DNA from: Dermatemys mawii
Taxonomy: Eukaryota > Chordata > Testudines > Dermatemydidae
DNA length: 64,000 nt
Direction of reading: 5' to 3'
Assembly (NCBI GenBank): GCA_007922305.1
Contig: ML677385.1
Coordinates: 8,768,336 to 8,832,335 of the forward strand
Position numbers and translations under genes: made by a program. Shown in pieces: positions 42,998 through 53,990 of the stretch. Positions within the stretch are counted from its first letter, which is position 1, and each line of letters begins with the position of its first letter. The notes beneath the pieces were generated by a model. The model was given only the letters and a program-made list of their open reading frames with translations. It was not told where the DNA came from and searched no databases.

Positions 42998-44502
42998 CTT
43001 CTCTGTTTGAGGCCCATGTTTGCAGGTGTCTTTCATTCCTATGATGTTTTTGGCAGCCATTGTAAAGTTCTGTTTATACACTTTTACCTGCAGAGGGCAT
43101 CTATTGCTTGCTGCATGTGCTAGTCAGTGTTAATTGGTATGAGGGGAAATTTACCTCTTCAGACTGTGTCCTAGTAACTCAATAGGGCAGCCATTGTGCT
43201 TTGTATGTGACTGAGAATGGTAAACCCTGGCTGTCTGTTGTCTCTGGCTAAACCAGCTAGCTGAATCAGGTGGCCTGGGTTGTCTTTTGAGGTGATCAGA
43301 GTGAGTTGAGACTATAACACTTCCTCACACAACTATTCTTAAAAACAAATATCTTTGAGACCTCATAACTAATGTTAAAAACATCTACCACCAAAACCAA
43401 GCTGGCAATAGTTCTCGAATACCCTCTGTTAGAGGAGAACACACCCAGTTGATTCTGGTTGTTTGCTTGTGATCTATGCAAATATGGAATCAGGGTGTAT
43501 AGAGTTGGATGTGTGCAAAATGAATTTGTAGATGTGGATTGAGTTGTCTGGTGAGTGTGTGTAATGGAAGCGTGGTTATAATTTCATGTATATAGTTACG
43601 ACGCTGAAAGCGTGTCCTTGTGGCTTAAAGCAAGCCCAGGCAAAACTCTCCAAGAGCAGAGGGGCAGTTCACACCTCATCAGGGCATGCATGGGACAAAC
43701 CCAGCTCAGCCTCACAGGAACAAAGGACACTGGCCCTAGGCAACAACAAAGGATCTGTTGGACTCTCCAGTTAGTCACCCTCCTTCCTTTGGTCAGTTTG
43801 GGAAGGCGATGAGGTAGTGCTCACCTGACTCTGAAGGAGAGGGGGCAAAGTCAGAGGGAAGAAAGAACATGATAAAAGGGACAGACATACTCTTCCTTTC
43901 TCTTCCACCTATGTCTACAGACACCACCACCACCACCAAGCTCCTGACGTGCTTACCAATGGGAAAGCCTAGCTGAAGGGCACCCAGCCAGCCTGTGGTG
44001 AGAAGCATCTAAGTTTGTAAGGGCACTGAAAATGTTAAGATGAGTTTAGAATGCGTTTTGCTTTTATTTCATTTGACCAAATCCGACATGTTATTCTTTG
44101 ACTTCTAATCACTCAATCTATTTTTGTAGTTAATAAATTTATCTATTCTGTCTGAAGCAGTGTGTTTGGTTCGAAGCGTGTCAGAGCTCTCCTTGGGATA
44201 ATAAGCCTGGTGCATATCAATTTCTTTGTTAAATTGACGAACTCATACACTTGCGGCATCCAGCGAGCATAACTGGACACTGCAAGACAGAGGTTCTTAG
44301 GGTTGTGTCTGGGATTGGAGATATTGGTTAGTGTCATTTGGTTGCACAATCCAAGGAGCAGCTTACATGGTAGAGGCTGTGCGTGAACAGTCCAGCAGTG
44401 GGGGTTCTCACAGCAGAGCAGGGTACGGCTGACTCTCAGAGTCAAGGACTGGGGAGAACTAACAGATCACTGGTCCAGATAATACCAGAGGGGAATGTCA
44501 CA
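42998..44502 (+). repeat. Possible LTR retrotransposon remnant
   Basis: From about 43560 to 44502 the sequence (AATAAATTTATCTATTCTGTCTGAAGCAGTG around 44132, then TAAATTGACGAACTCATACAC, GGATTGGAGATATTGGTTAGTG and ACCAGAGGGGAATGTCACA) resembles an abundant turtle LTR that I recall only in outline. AATAAA at 44132 would be its poly(A) signal. Start unclear; 42998-43560 may be unrelated. No protein-coding frame. A CAC triplet run sits near 43921-43940. Confidence 0.4.
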
Positions 44503-44507
44503 TTTTT

Positions 44508-44632
44508 ATAGGTGAAATTCATCCCATGGAGAGAATAAGCACAAGGCCAATGCACTGGTTATGCTCCGGTTTAGGACCTGAGTGAGACTCAAGTATACAA
44601 GGCTAAATTTCACTCCGCTTGAATAGTCTTGA
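44508..44632. repeat. GTGAAATT-type dispersed repeat
   Basis: Begins TAGGTGAAATTCATCCCATGG and ends GGCTAAATTTCACTCCG, so its edges are complementary (GTGAAATT/AAATTTCAC). It borders copy B of the segmental duplication. Confidence 0.5.
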
Positions 44633-45279
44633 CTTCATTCCCTTCTGAAACAGCAATGCTGCAAGGAAAAGGAAATACAAAAATGTCATGGGAAATAAAG
44701 ACTTGCACTTGTAACTCAACATTCAGATTGATCTTTCATCCTATCAAAGACTGTTAAGCCTGTTGTATCTGAACAAGTGCAGGGCCACTGCCAACGAACA
44801 AACAGATCATACTGAGGCTAGGGAACTAAAGTGGAGAAATGCATATTGATTTAAAAAAACTACCATAAACCTCAGCCTCCCTTCCCCTCAAAAAGTACCT
44901 AAAAGAAATTCTTTCATGTTATTTCATAGCAGAATGAAACAACTAGAAAAGCTATCAGTTCAATGTGTCCATATGTTCTATACTGTGCTTCACTGGATTA
45001 TTTTTAAAGCTGTCTTCTCAATCTACACAGCTCACTCATGTGTTCATTTCAGAACCTTAAACCTCAATCCACACATCCCATAAAGTGTCACCTGTGCAGA
45101 TTCAGCAGTTTTGAGAGATCTGATGTACACTTTTAGGTTGTCAAGCCAAAATTAAATGGTGACTTTTAAAAATAAACCTCAGAGTAAGCCACGTGCTATC
45201 GCTGGAAGCTGTGATAAAAAGACATCTGACAGAGGGAAAATTGAGAAATTCCTTCTATTATAGCACACAAATACCATTA

Positions 45280-46456
45280 TACCTCATTATATTATTCTTC
45301 CGCCTTCAAAGATTTCCGAATTAACCACTTTATGTGCAACCATAATGTTTATAGTTTACAAAAGGGGCCCCTTGGCTCGTACAGAAATTCTATACATGCT
45401 GCCATCCCACATCCATCCTGCAAAGACCAATGAATGTCCTATTTTAAAGCATTAAATAAGGTGCATGATTATTTTTGTCCACTACTTTTTTATGATCACA
45501 TACGGATTGTGACATGCAGGTGAATGAAAGACAGACCCAGGATGGAGTTAAGCAGCAGGCCCCAACTTTAATTTCATGTCTGTCCCCATATTATTTTCCC
45601 CTTCCCTTTAACATGCCAAAGATTTAAGTGGGCCTATGGGGTGGATGATACCAAGGGAGACCTAAGTCTGTGAAGATTTCAGGTGCCCCCTTCTTCTTAC
45701 AGATAAGATCCACAGACATGTCCCAGCTTTCATGTACCTTTTGGATCTGGCCTTCACCAACACTGCAAATTGCAATGAATTAAACTTTCCTTTACTGCTT
45801 TGTAACAGTAAAATTCTTATTCTTTATAAGTATGGATGGTCTGAAAAATTGAGCTGAAACAGTTGTCTGATGGCAAATGTAGGTCCATCCATATGTTGAT
45901 TTTGTCAAAATATGTTGCTGAGAAAATGGGGCAGGGAGGGGAGAGGAAGATATTTTCTGACAATGTCAAAATGTTTCAGAATTTCAAAATGAAATATTTT
46001 GATTAAAAGCCTTCCAGATCCTTGTTCATTTGGCCCAGCTGGAAAAAATTCCCTCCTGATCTGCAATAGGTGATTTACCAGACCCACAGCATTCTGGAAA
46101 TGTAGCTCAATATACCTCAGCAACAGAGAGGCAGGACAGTAATAGTGGCAAGATGGTCTCAGATGCCTGGGGAAGCTCTAAATAGAGAGTGGGGAGAGAG
46201 CCAATCAGTCAGTCCCCTTGTGACCTAAGCCTTCCTGCTTGGTTAATAGGAGACAGAAACCTCTTCCCCACACATGTTCCCAGGTATATTGTGAGGCACA
46301 AGGAGGGACTCAGCTCCAACACGAGTGTGAGCTCTCGGTTGCTGCTAGTCTAATCAAACTCTTTCCTCACTCTCCTCAAGACAGAGCAGGGCATTTGGCT
46401 TCCATCTTTTTCCTCTTTTAAATCATTTCAAATGAACAGCAGTTGCAAATGTTCTT
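45280..46456. other. Block in copy B without match in copy A
   Basis: About 1.2 kb. It contains an AT-rich GAAACATTTT-type repeat at about 45835-46130 (GACAATGTCAAAATGTTTCAG, TTCAAAATGAAATATTTTG). The rest is unclassified. Not a coding region. Confidence 0.5.
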
Positions 46457-46984
46457 TTGTGTTTTGGCTCCTCAGGCAATGTGTGATTCACAGGTGTACT
46501 GCAGGTTGAGAGCACCATCCAGTGGTAAATCAGCACTTTAAAAGCAAGACTGTGTATTAATGCAGTAGGCTTCAGACCATTTTAATTGAGAAAATTTCAG
46601 GGGAGAAAATAACTATGCAAACCTATCAGTTGTCACAACAGACAGAGGTCTCCCTAGTATTTAGATTCTGATTTTAAACCCAACAAAAAGGAAAAAATAG
46701 ACCTGCACTGCTTTGTTAGAAAAAACTGCAACCAACCTTAGCCTGTATAAGTATGAATGTTTATGTGGTAACATACACTTTTTGCAAAATGTTTATTACA
46801 TTATTTCTAATGGCTAAGCCTGATAGAAGTAGTCATTTTGCTAAAGAAAGGCACTTGTTACACTGGCAGTAGTGCCATTCAGTATAAGTTACTTAATCAA
46901 CTTTCATCTGACTTCAGTCTAGCTTTCACAATCTGCACAGGATTTGGGCTTTAAAGTCCCCTATGCAGCTCACCGTCTAAATCT

Positions 46985-47155
46985 TTGTAATCATTAATTA
47001 AAATAGCCTAACACTCAGTGAACTACTGTACAAAGCTAAGTGTTATCCCCCTTTTATAAATTGGCAGTGGGAAGAAATGAGGTAATAAATGAAATTACCT
47101 GTCTAAGATTACAGAAAGAATTGGGTCACAGAACTGTTTGCTGCTATTTGAATTG
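46985..47155 (-). repeat. MIR-like SINE, antisense, in copy B
   Basis: Partner of 33610-33735: TTATCCCCCTTTTATAAATTGGCAG, then AATTACCTGTCTAAGATTACAGAAAGAATTGGGTCACAGAAC, antisense MIR order. Confidence 0.65.
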
Positions 47156-47587
47156 TTCACAAAGGGACAATTTTTCGAAAAGGGCCCCCAACATCTAGGT
47201 ATCTCACCTTACCATCATGTGAGACAAACAACTGCACCACGCTCTGAATCCTCACACTGTGACATTGCATCATGGTGAGACAAACTCATGTCTTTGTAAG
47301 TGACATAATGCTGTCACGTTGTGGCATCCTAACATTGCAAGGCCCCTTCATAAAGCACGAGACGCTCTGAAGGGCAGGACACAAAGTTGTAAGAATGTAC
47401 TTTGTCTAGGGAACACCGGCACACGCACCAACTTCCTTGTCCCAACTTCAATATGAATAGAAGAAAAAGGACCCCAGTGGTGTAGTAGCCATATTACATG
47501 ATTAGGAGACAGGAGTTTGTTCCCAGCTCTTCTGTATGGATTGCACAGCCTTTGCACAGTCACTCTCCCTATTTGTTATTCATCTTG

Positions 47588-48221
47588 GGTGAAATTCATC
47601 CCTGTGTAGAAGACCCAGCACCTCTTAAGTTTGCCAAAAAAAACTTTAGTGAAGCTTCAGGGCTATTTAGATCTTCTGGAGGTTCTTTTCACATGGGTGA
47701 CTTTTATCTATTCTGTACAGGAGAATAGGACCCAAACATATTTATGAAGTTGTGCTTTCCATTTAAAGTTTCATCCTTTTGAAAACCCCTTCTCTAATTT
47801 TAGGGACAACTTCTGCTCTTGGATGGTGCACATATGGCTTCCAGTGACTTCACTGGGAACTACACATTCGCCTGTCAGTGTATCTTGTTCCTATATGTGC
47901 TGCCAGCCTAACACCAACATCTCTACTTCCTTTCAGAGTTTCTTGCAGATGCTGCATACTCACGTGTGGGCATTCAGTTGTACTGTTTTTTCTAGACTTA
48001 TGTGGAACCCCAATGTCCCTCAGCCTAAAAGAGGCACATTCCCATGTTGACAGTCTTACTCAATAAAACTTGTACTATTGTCATAAAAATCATGTCCTGC
48101 CAAATCTCTGCCATCATAGTATATGCAAACTAAATACTGTGCAGCTGGAGTACTCTTAGTTTTTAAATTGACCATTGCAAATGTGTACCATATAAAAAGG
48201 TAGCAAATGACTGTTATACAG
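47588..48221. other. No gene recognised
   Basis: Starts with a GTGAAATTCATCC word of the family at 44508. The frames at 47823-48066 are unsupported. Confidence 0.35.
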
Positions 48222-48244
48222 GCTTCTCGGCCTTTTGGCTAAGA
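48222..48244 (+). pseudogene. U2 snRNA 5'-end fragment
   Basis: Twenty-three bases (GCTTCTCGGCCTTTTGGCTA then AGA) match the highly conserved first stem-loop region of vertebrate U2 snRNA. The match breaks off directly after; the branch-point-pairing and Sm-site regions are not recognisable. A truncated retrocopy, not a functional gene. A TATAAAAAGG lies 30 bp upstream, probably by chance. Confidence 0.75.
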
Positions 48245-49170
48245 AAGCCTTATCTAAGAAATTAGTTCTAGAAGTCTGAAACCATGTTTGAAAAAATATT
48301 AAACTTTGAAAAATCTTTTCTCAACAGGATTGTGTGGTTGTAAACTCAGCCTACAGATTAAAATAAACTTGTACTTCTAACACAATCAAAAAAAGAAACA
48401 AAGATCTTGTATTTTTTTTTTAAAAAAACCTTTTTAATGCATCAATTTATTTGATAAATGAGAAGACCTACTTTGCACAACTCTAGAGTTAAGACTCCAT
48501 TCATTATTTCTCTGATAAGGAAATATCCATTCTTTCTTTGGCTACTTTGTCTTGTAGAAAACAAGAAGGACTCTTGCTCTGTGCTACCAGCTTGAATCCA
48601 CATTGGTCAACTTAAAAGACACTATCAATGTAGCAAGATTCCAAATACTGGTCACATGTGGTTTGTCGCTAGTGGAGTTTTTGCCTCCCCTTAGGGCAAG
48701 GAAACTAGATTAGATATCATCTTTGCACCTAGGAGAAAACACTGCTAAGCTATATTTGAAGGTAATCCCGTTCCTCCTGCAAATAAAACAAATACAACAT
48801 TTATCATTTTAATGATTTTACAGGGAAAAAGTAGATTATTCTCGTAAGCCATGCAAGCTAATGGAAAATATTATTTATTATGGTAGGAACCAGATGCCTA
48901 AACCAGGATCAGGATTCCCTTTTGTTAGGCACTTCACCAACATAGGTAGAAACAGCTCCTGCCTTGAAAAATGTATGTCCTAATAAGATAAGCTATGTAA
49001 GACAGGTATGGAAGAGGAATACAGTTCAAGCAGGTGCAATATTTGTGCATCATTATATATACCTTTTAAAATCATAAAGGTACATCTATACTCAATGACC
49101 ACTCACTCATTTCTTAACTCATTTTAAAATATTTTTTGACCAAAATAAATTGATCTTGACAGGAGCAGGT
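48245..49170. other. No gene recognised
   Basis: AT-rich unique DNA. Confidence 0.4.
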
Positions 49171-49223
49171 GGGGTGTGTGTGTGTGAGTGTGTGTGTGTG
49201 TGTTTGTGCGAGAGAGAGAGAGG
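49171..49223. repeat. (TG)n/(GA)n microsatellite
   Basis: About sixteen TG units with a few interruptions, then GAGAGAGAGAGAG. Confidence 0.9.
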
Positions 49224-49267
49224 ACAAGCAAATGGGAAGGGAAAAAGTGCAGCTGCGATTTTCTATA

Positions 49268-49842
49268 TACAGGCATGTTGCGTTTTACGCGCATTCAACT
49301 TGCGCGATTTTAGCTTTATGTGATGGGCAAAACAAAAAAAACACCAAAAAAAAATACCCCCCAAGCCTCTGCGCCTCACCCCAGTTCAAGGGGTCCGGTT
49401 CGGGACTGGCTGCAGCACGCCACTGCCAGCCGGCTGCAGGGCTTGGGGCAGGCAGCCCGCCGTGGGAACTCTGCAGCCGGCTGGCAGTGGAGCCGCGGGG
49501 GACTAGAGTTGCAGACAGCCGCCCGCCCACTGCTGGGGTCGGGGCTGCAGCCGGCAGCCCGCCAGCCACAGGGACCAGGGCTGCAGCCGGAGCAGGCAGC
49601 CCGCCCGCCTCAGGGGCCAAGTCGGCAGCCCAGGGGGATCAGGGCTGGCAGCTCATTGTCGGGGGATGGGGCCCTCGACTCCCCACATAAGTACCAGAAA
49701 CCCCCAGTTTGAATACCAGTGAGCTATAGTGCCGGCCATTCTGACCGCCATTGAACTCAACTGGTGTTTCGGCTATACGCGATTTTGACTTTATGCGGGG
49801 TCCGAAGAACGGAACCCTCGCATAAGACGCGACACGCCTGTA
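49268..49842 (+). mobile_element. Tigger/pogo-like MITE with TA TSD and GC-rich core
   Basis: 49270-49840 starts CAGGCATGTTGCGTTTTACGCG and ends CGCGACACGCCTG; the complement of the right end is CAGGCGTGTCGCGTCTTATGCG. TA is on both sides (49268-49269, 49841-49842), as for Tc1/mariner-type elements; CAGGCATRY ends are typical of Tigger/pogo. The centre (49370-49640) is very GC-rich, with repeated GGCAGCCCGCC and CAGCCGGCTGCAG words. Frames of up to 173 residues arise from that composition and are not a transposase. Confidence 0.85.
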
Positions 49843-50475
49843 GCTACACCAAAACCATATTTTCAAATGCGGACAACTAATTAAATGGTTCAAATTGCAC
49901 ACTTATGGATTTACAGGAGTCATGTAAACTTCACATTCCAGTACTCAGATGTCCTATTTACTTGCCCAAATTTGAAATTGAGCCAGCAGAATCAATACTC
50001 ATTCATCTTAAAATTATTAAAAATCATGTTATCTGGAGAGCTGTTACGTGTCTGAAGTATGTGAGTAGATGTGTTGCCAAAAAGTAATATGCACTCTTGG
50101 CAGCCTTGCATAGTGTTTGCTGTCCAGCAGTAGCATTCTCTGGTACATTTGTTTTGATATAAACTTAGCAGCCTTGCTTTCAAAATCAGCTACAAAATCT
50201 TACCTAGAGATTTTATTCAGATCTCCAGGTGATTATCAACCATTCATTAATCTCTGTCAAACAGCAAATATACTATCTTCTACCATATCACAATCTGCAG
50301 AACTTCCTTTCCATACAGCATAATGTCTTAAATTTTTCAGACTCCTAAAACAGGACATTGTTGAAAGGGGGGTAGGAACATTTTTACCTACTATCCAACT
50401 TAATATTATTCACCTGAAAATATGGATCTCACCATTTTCGATAGCAGAAGTTACAATTAATTATACAGTGTACAG
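49843..50475. other. No gene recognised
   Basis: AT-rich unique sequence. Confidence 0.4.
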
Positions 50476-50792
50476 CAGAGATCAGCAACCTTAGCACACT
50501 GCTCTGCAGATTAAGCATCCTTGATGGGCCTGGCCAGTTTGTTTACCTGCTGCATCCACAGGTTCAGCTGATCGCGGCTCCCACTGACCGCGGTTTACTG
50601 CTCCTTTCCAATGCGGGCAGCAGGAAGTGGCCCGGTGCTGGCCCCCACTACCTGCAGCCCCCATTGGACTGGAGCGGTGAACGGTGGTCACTGGGAGCCG
50701 CCATCGGCCGAACCTGAGGATGCGGCAGGTAAACAAACCAGCTGGGCCCACCAAGGGTGCTTACCCTGGCGTGCCAAGGTTGCCGATCCCTG
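50476..50792. mobile_element. Full-length palindromic hAT MITE
   Basis: Left end CAGAGATCAGCAACCTTAGCAC and right-end complement CAGGGATCGGCAACCTTGGCAC are inverted repeats. The interior is a long hairpin: CCAGTTTGTTTACCTGC at 50535 pairs with GCAGGTAAACAAACCAG at 50724, and TGATCGCGGCTCCCA with its complement. Same family as 34508-34675. The flanking octamers do not match, so the TSD is lost or the ends are slightly rearranged. Confidence 0.82.
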
Positions 50793-53473
50793 CACTATGC
50801 TGTCCAGCCAACTACTGTTCCAGCATTCTAAAGCGTGTTTTTTATATAACACTCTGCTAAGCTTCATTTCAAGATGTTATAACCACTTCTTTTCTCATGA
50901 AGTAGTCCTTAACAGACTTTATCTTTAAATGACTTTGTTTTTTCCTGCATTAAATGTAAAACCTTTTCAGTTTGATATTTATCGCTATAGACATTGATAC
51001 TACTGATACTTTCTGACGTGCACGAGTGTAATCCCCAAAACAGTATAAACTCAAAGGAATTGTCTCTGATTTTCTGTAAAATGCACTATGATTTAGATTC
51101 AGTCCAGTGATTTCTCCAAGCCAACAGCTAGGGTCTCCAGAAGAAGTAGCAGCTGATGCCATGGACCTTAGAGGAGGAGGAGTTCCATGAAAATGACTTA
51201 CTCTTTGGTTAGTAATCCCACATCCTTGCAGTGCTCTGTCCTCTGCTATCCATAAGCAGAGTGAATTCATCACGCTTACGTTATACTAATCAGTCCATTA
51301 GTCAAACAAGTCCAAGATCCTCCCTCTGAGCAGTGACCAATATCTGATGTTTCAGAGGAAGTGTTTTCGTGTGGGGGAGAGTGGTGACTAATTCAATTAG
51401 TCAAAGCCATGTGAGAATTAGCCTCAGTGCAAAGGCTTGAAGAACTCCTTTTTAATGAGCTCAGTTGTCTGTATAACTTGCCACATCAGCGTTTGATACA
51501 TAGCACTGAAAAACAAATGTCTTCTAACTGGGTTCCCTGTTCTCCACAACTGTATAAGAGGAAAGCACTAGCAAGTCATTGCCCAAAATGGGACTCTTAT
51601 TCTGCCTATAGTATCTGTCTTTGATGTGGCAAGTATGCCTGACTGTGATAGAGGAGGATGATGTTTTCCACCTTACCAAGCTGCCTGCCAAGATGTGGAA
51701 ACTTTTAATACCCTGCTGTTGTATTAATAAAATCTCCACATGGCAATCTGCATAACAGTCTATTCTCTTTTTACAAATTCAGGTGGTGACACACGTCTGC
51801 TTTTTCCACACCTCTGGGGCCTGGCCTTCCTCTTGGTAAATGTCAAGATGAGTTGGAGGCAGAACTTTTACATACATCATAATACAAGATGCCACTAAAT
51901 GAACTCTTCCAAATTTATAGAGGCTTCTTCACTAAGTGCAGTTTGTAAATTACTTTCTATTTATGCCGCCACAGAATGAAGGATGACTAACCCTTTACCA
52001 TTAAAGAATACTTGTTAGACGACAATTTATTTACTGCTCTTGATATTTTGTGTGTCTGTTGAACGTGTCTCTACTCTCCCGCTCCCAACACACCTTTCTT
52101 TAAATCCTAAATCTTCAATACTTGTATCTTTAATGCTGTAGATGAACAAAGGTAAAGAAGGAACAGGAGCAATTAGGATACTCGCTATGCTACCATTGGG
52201 CAACAACTAATATCACACTCAGCATTCTGTTATCAGCTGGCACCCGATTGCCTCAACCAGTTTTATGCACTGTGTTATCCCATCCATCTGCATGACAAAT
52301 GAATGTCCTGCCACATCTATGTTCACCCTTCCTTTATCTGAGATTCACAAGGAACTTCAAAGACACGATGCAATTTCTCTACAGAAATTATTACCTTAAA
52401 CAATTGCTCAGATCTCTATCTAATTCGAGCTGACCCTCTAAATCAAGCCATTTCAGGAATCCGATTACAAGAACAAATAGAAAAAGGCTCTGCCGTGTGT
52501 TGTAGCAACAACACACTGAAAATTAATTACATCAGAAGCTGATCCCGTCCAAATTGCAACAAGACTGTGGCCAAATCCCACAGCCTCTGAATCACATTCC
52601 TCACATAGACATTCTAATTGACTCATTAAGCCTGACTGTGTCATTTTAGCCACTAAAGGAAAAAGCTACACGTCAATCTAACGGAAGCTTGACAAACACC
52701 TTCTCCCAAAGCATGAAGCATATTGCTAAACAAAGAGCCTTTCCCTCTGAGGGGAAAGAGACTCTTTTACTGAAGGGCAGAAATTGGAGGGTCTGATCTC
52801 CCTAACTGGCTTTAGCTTTGGTATGAAAGGGTCTGTATGCCCATGGAGAAAGGGGCATAGAAGAATAATGTGGTGGAGCTGATGAGAAATTCTAGTCTTT
52901 TATGACATTATGATCCTGCATTTTCCATAGACACTGCCTGGCATGCACTTCTACCAGTTTGGACACACTTGTTTGGATTCTTTTGGTCAGTAGCCATTAA
53001 TTGCCCTCCTACACTGATTACATCTTGGCTATGTATTGATATTAAACTGAGCAAGACTGGCCAGAAATAACCCAAACTCCTGAATCCAAATGGACCAATG
53101 GACTCTGAACCAAACCCAAATTAAATTGAAAAAGGTGTGTTTTATGAGGTAATGTGCAGTAATTTTCTGTAAAATCAGAAATGTGTAATAATCGTTATAT
53201 TGGAATTCAGGGAATGATTTTCAAAGTTACAAAAGGGATGTACAGGCAGATAATGTATGAGGGTATGTGTGTATTTATACCTGCATGCACACATGCATTA
53301 CATGATCCAATCAAAAAGAATCATATTTCTGCAGAAATCTGATGTGTACAGCAATTATTTTGAAAGCCTGAAATACCCCAGCTCTAATCTACCGCAGACT
53401 TTGTCTATGAAATTGTATTTACTTACAGCTGATAATTTTAGCTTCCCAGGGATGATTTACAGAAGTGCAAAGG
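50793..53473. other. No gene recognised
   Basis: 2.7 kb of unique sequence. The 107-residue minus frame at 50950-51273 has no recognisable domain or splice context. Confidence 0.4.
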
Positions 53474-53595
53474 AGGGTGACCAGACATCCTGATTTTATA
53501 GCAACAGTTCTGATTTTTGGTCTTTTTCTTATATAGGCTCCTTTTACTCCTCACCTCCTGTCCGGAATTTTTCACATTTGCTGTCTGGTCACCCT
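53474..53595. mobile_element. MITE with AGGGTGACCAGAC termini
   Basis: Starts AGGGTGACCAGACATCCTGA and ends GCTGTCTGGTCACCCT; 13-bp inverted repeats. Interior TTTTATAGCAACAG and CTCCTCACCTCCTGTCCGGAATTTTTCAC are typical of a common turtle MITE. Target duplication not visible. Confidence 0.75.
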
Positions 53596-53599
53596 AACA

Positions 53600-53990
53600 C
53601 AAAGGGGACTTTGGTCAACTACTGGTTGAAAAAACTCAATTATTTTTCACTGGAAACTTTGAAGTGTGTTTCTTTTTCTAAATTTCCCCTGAAAATTCTT
53701 CTGTTTGACAAAAAATGAAAGATTTTTTTAAGAGACAATTTTTTGGAAAACAATTTTTGGGTAAAATTTTATTTGTTTTTGTTTTTAAATAAAGAAACAC
53801 AATTTTTTTTCAAACCAAAGGTTTAGATGAAAATAAAATAATAATAAAAAAAGTCAAGAGGTTGATTTTCCAGTTTTTCATCAGTCCTCCCCTGATCATT
53901 TCACCCAAAATGTAAATTTTTGCAAAAATGTACATTTTTGTCAAAAAGTCACTTTGTCGAATGTTTTAGACTGTTGGCAGGTACACTTGT
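53600..53990. repeat. AT-rich GAAACATTTT-type dispersed repeat
   Basis: CACTGGAAACTTTGAAGTG, CAAAAAATGAAAGATTTTTT, TTTTCAAACCAAAGG, and CAAAAAGTCACTTTGTCGAATG make this another copy of the family at 20805. Confidence 0.45.

Larger units (their letters stand above)
44633..47580 (+). repeat. Segmental duplication, copy B
   Basis: Direct-oriented partner of 31555-34770. The offset is 13,078-13,081 bp over the first 650 bp, i.e. nearly free of indels, then changes by insertions: B has 1.2 kb unmatched (45280-46456), A has a SINE, two smaller insertions and a hAT MITE. Shared anchors at the far end include TCACACTGTGACATTGCATC (near 47253) and CTCTTCTGTATGGATTGCAC (SINE-like). No frame is conserved between copies, so it is not a duplicated exon. 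Confidence 0.87.

Noticed and set aside
31555..47580. The A/B duplication as two insertions of one large transposon
   Set aside because: Both copies share MIR-like SINEs at the same internal positions, have no terminal repeats, and lack coding frames.
48222..48420. Functional U2 snRNA gene
   Set aside because: Only the first ~23 bases match; the branch-point region and Sm site are missing.
49169..49690. 173-residue open frame on the plus strand
   Set aside because: It starts in a TG microsatellite and runs through the GC-rich core of the Tigger-like MITE; the composition explains it and no domain is visible.
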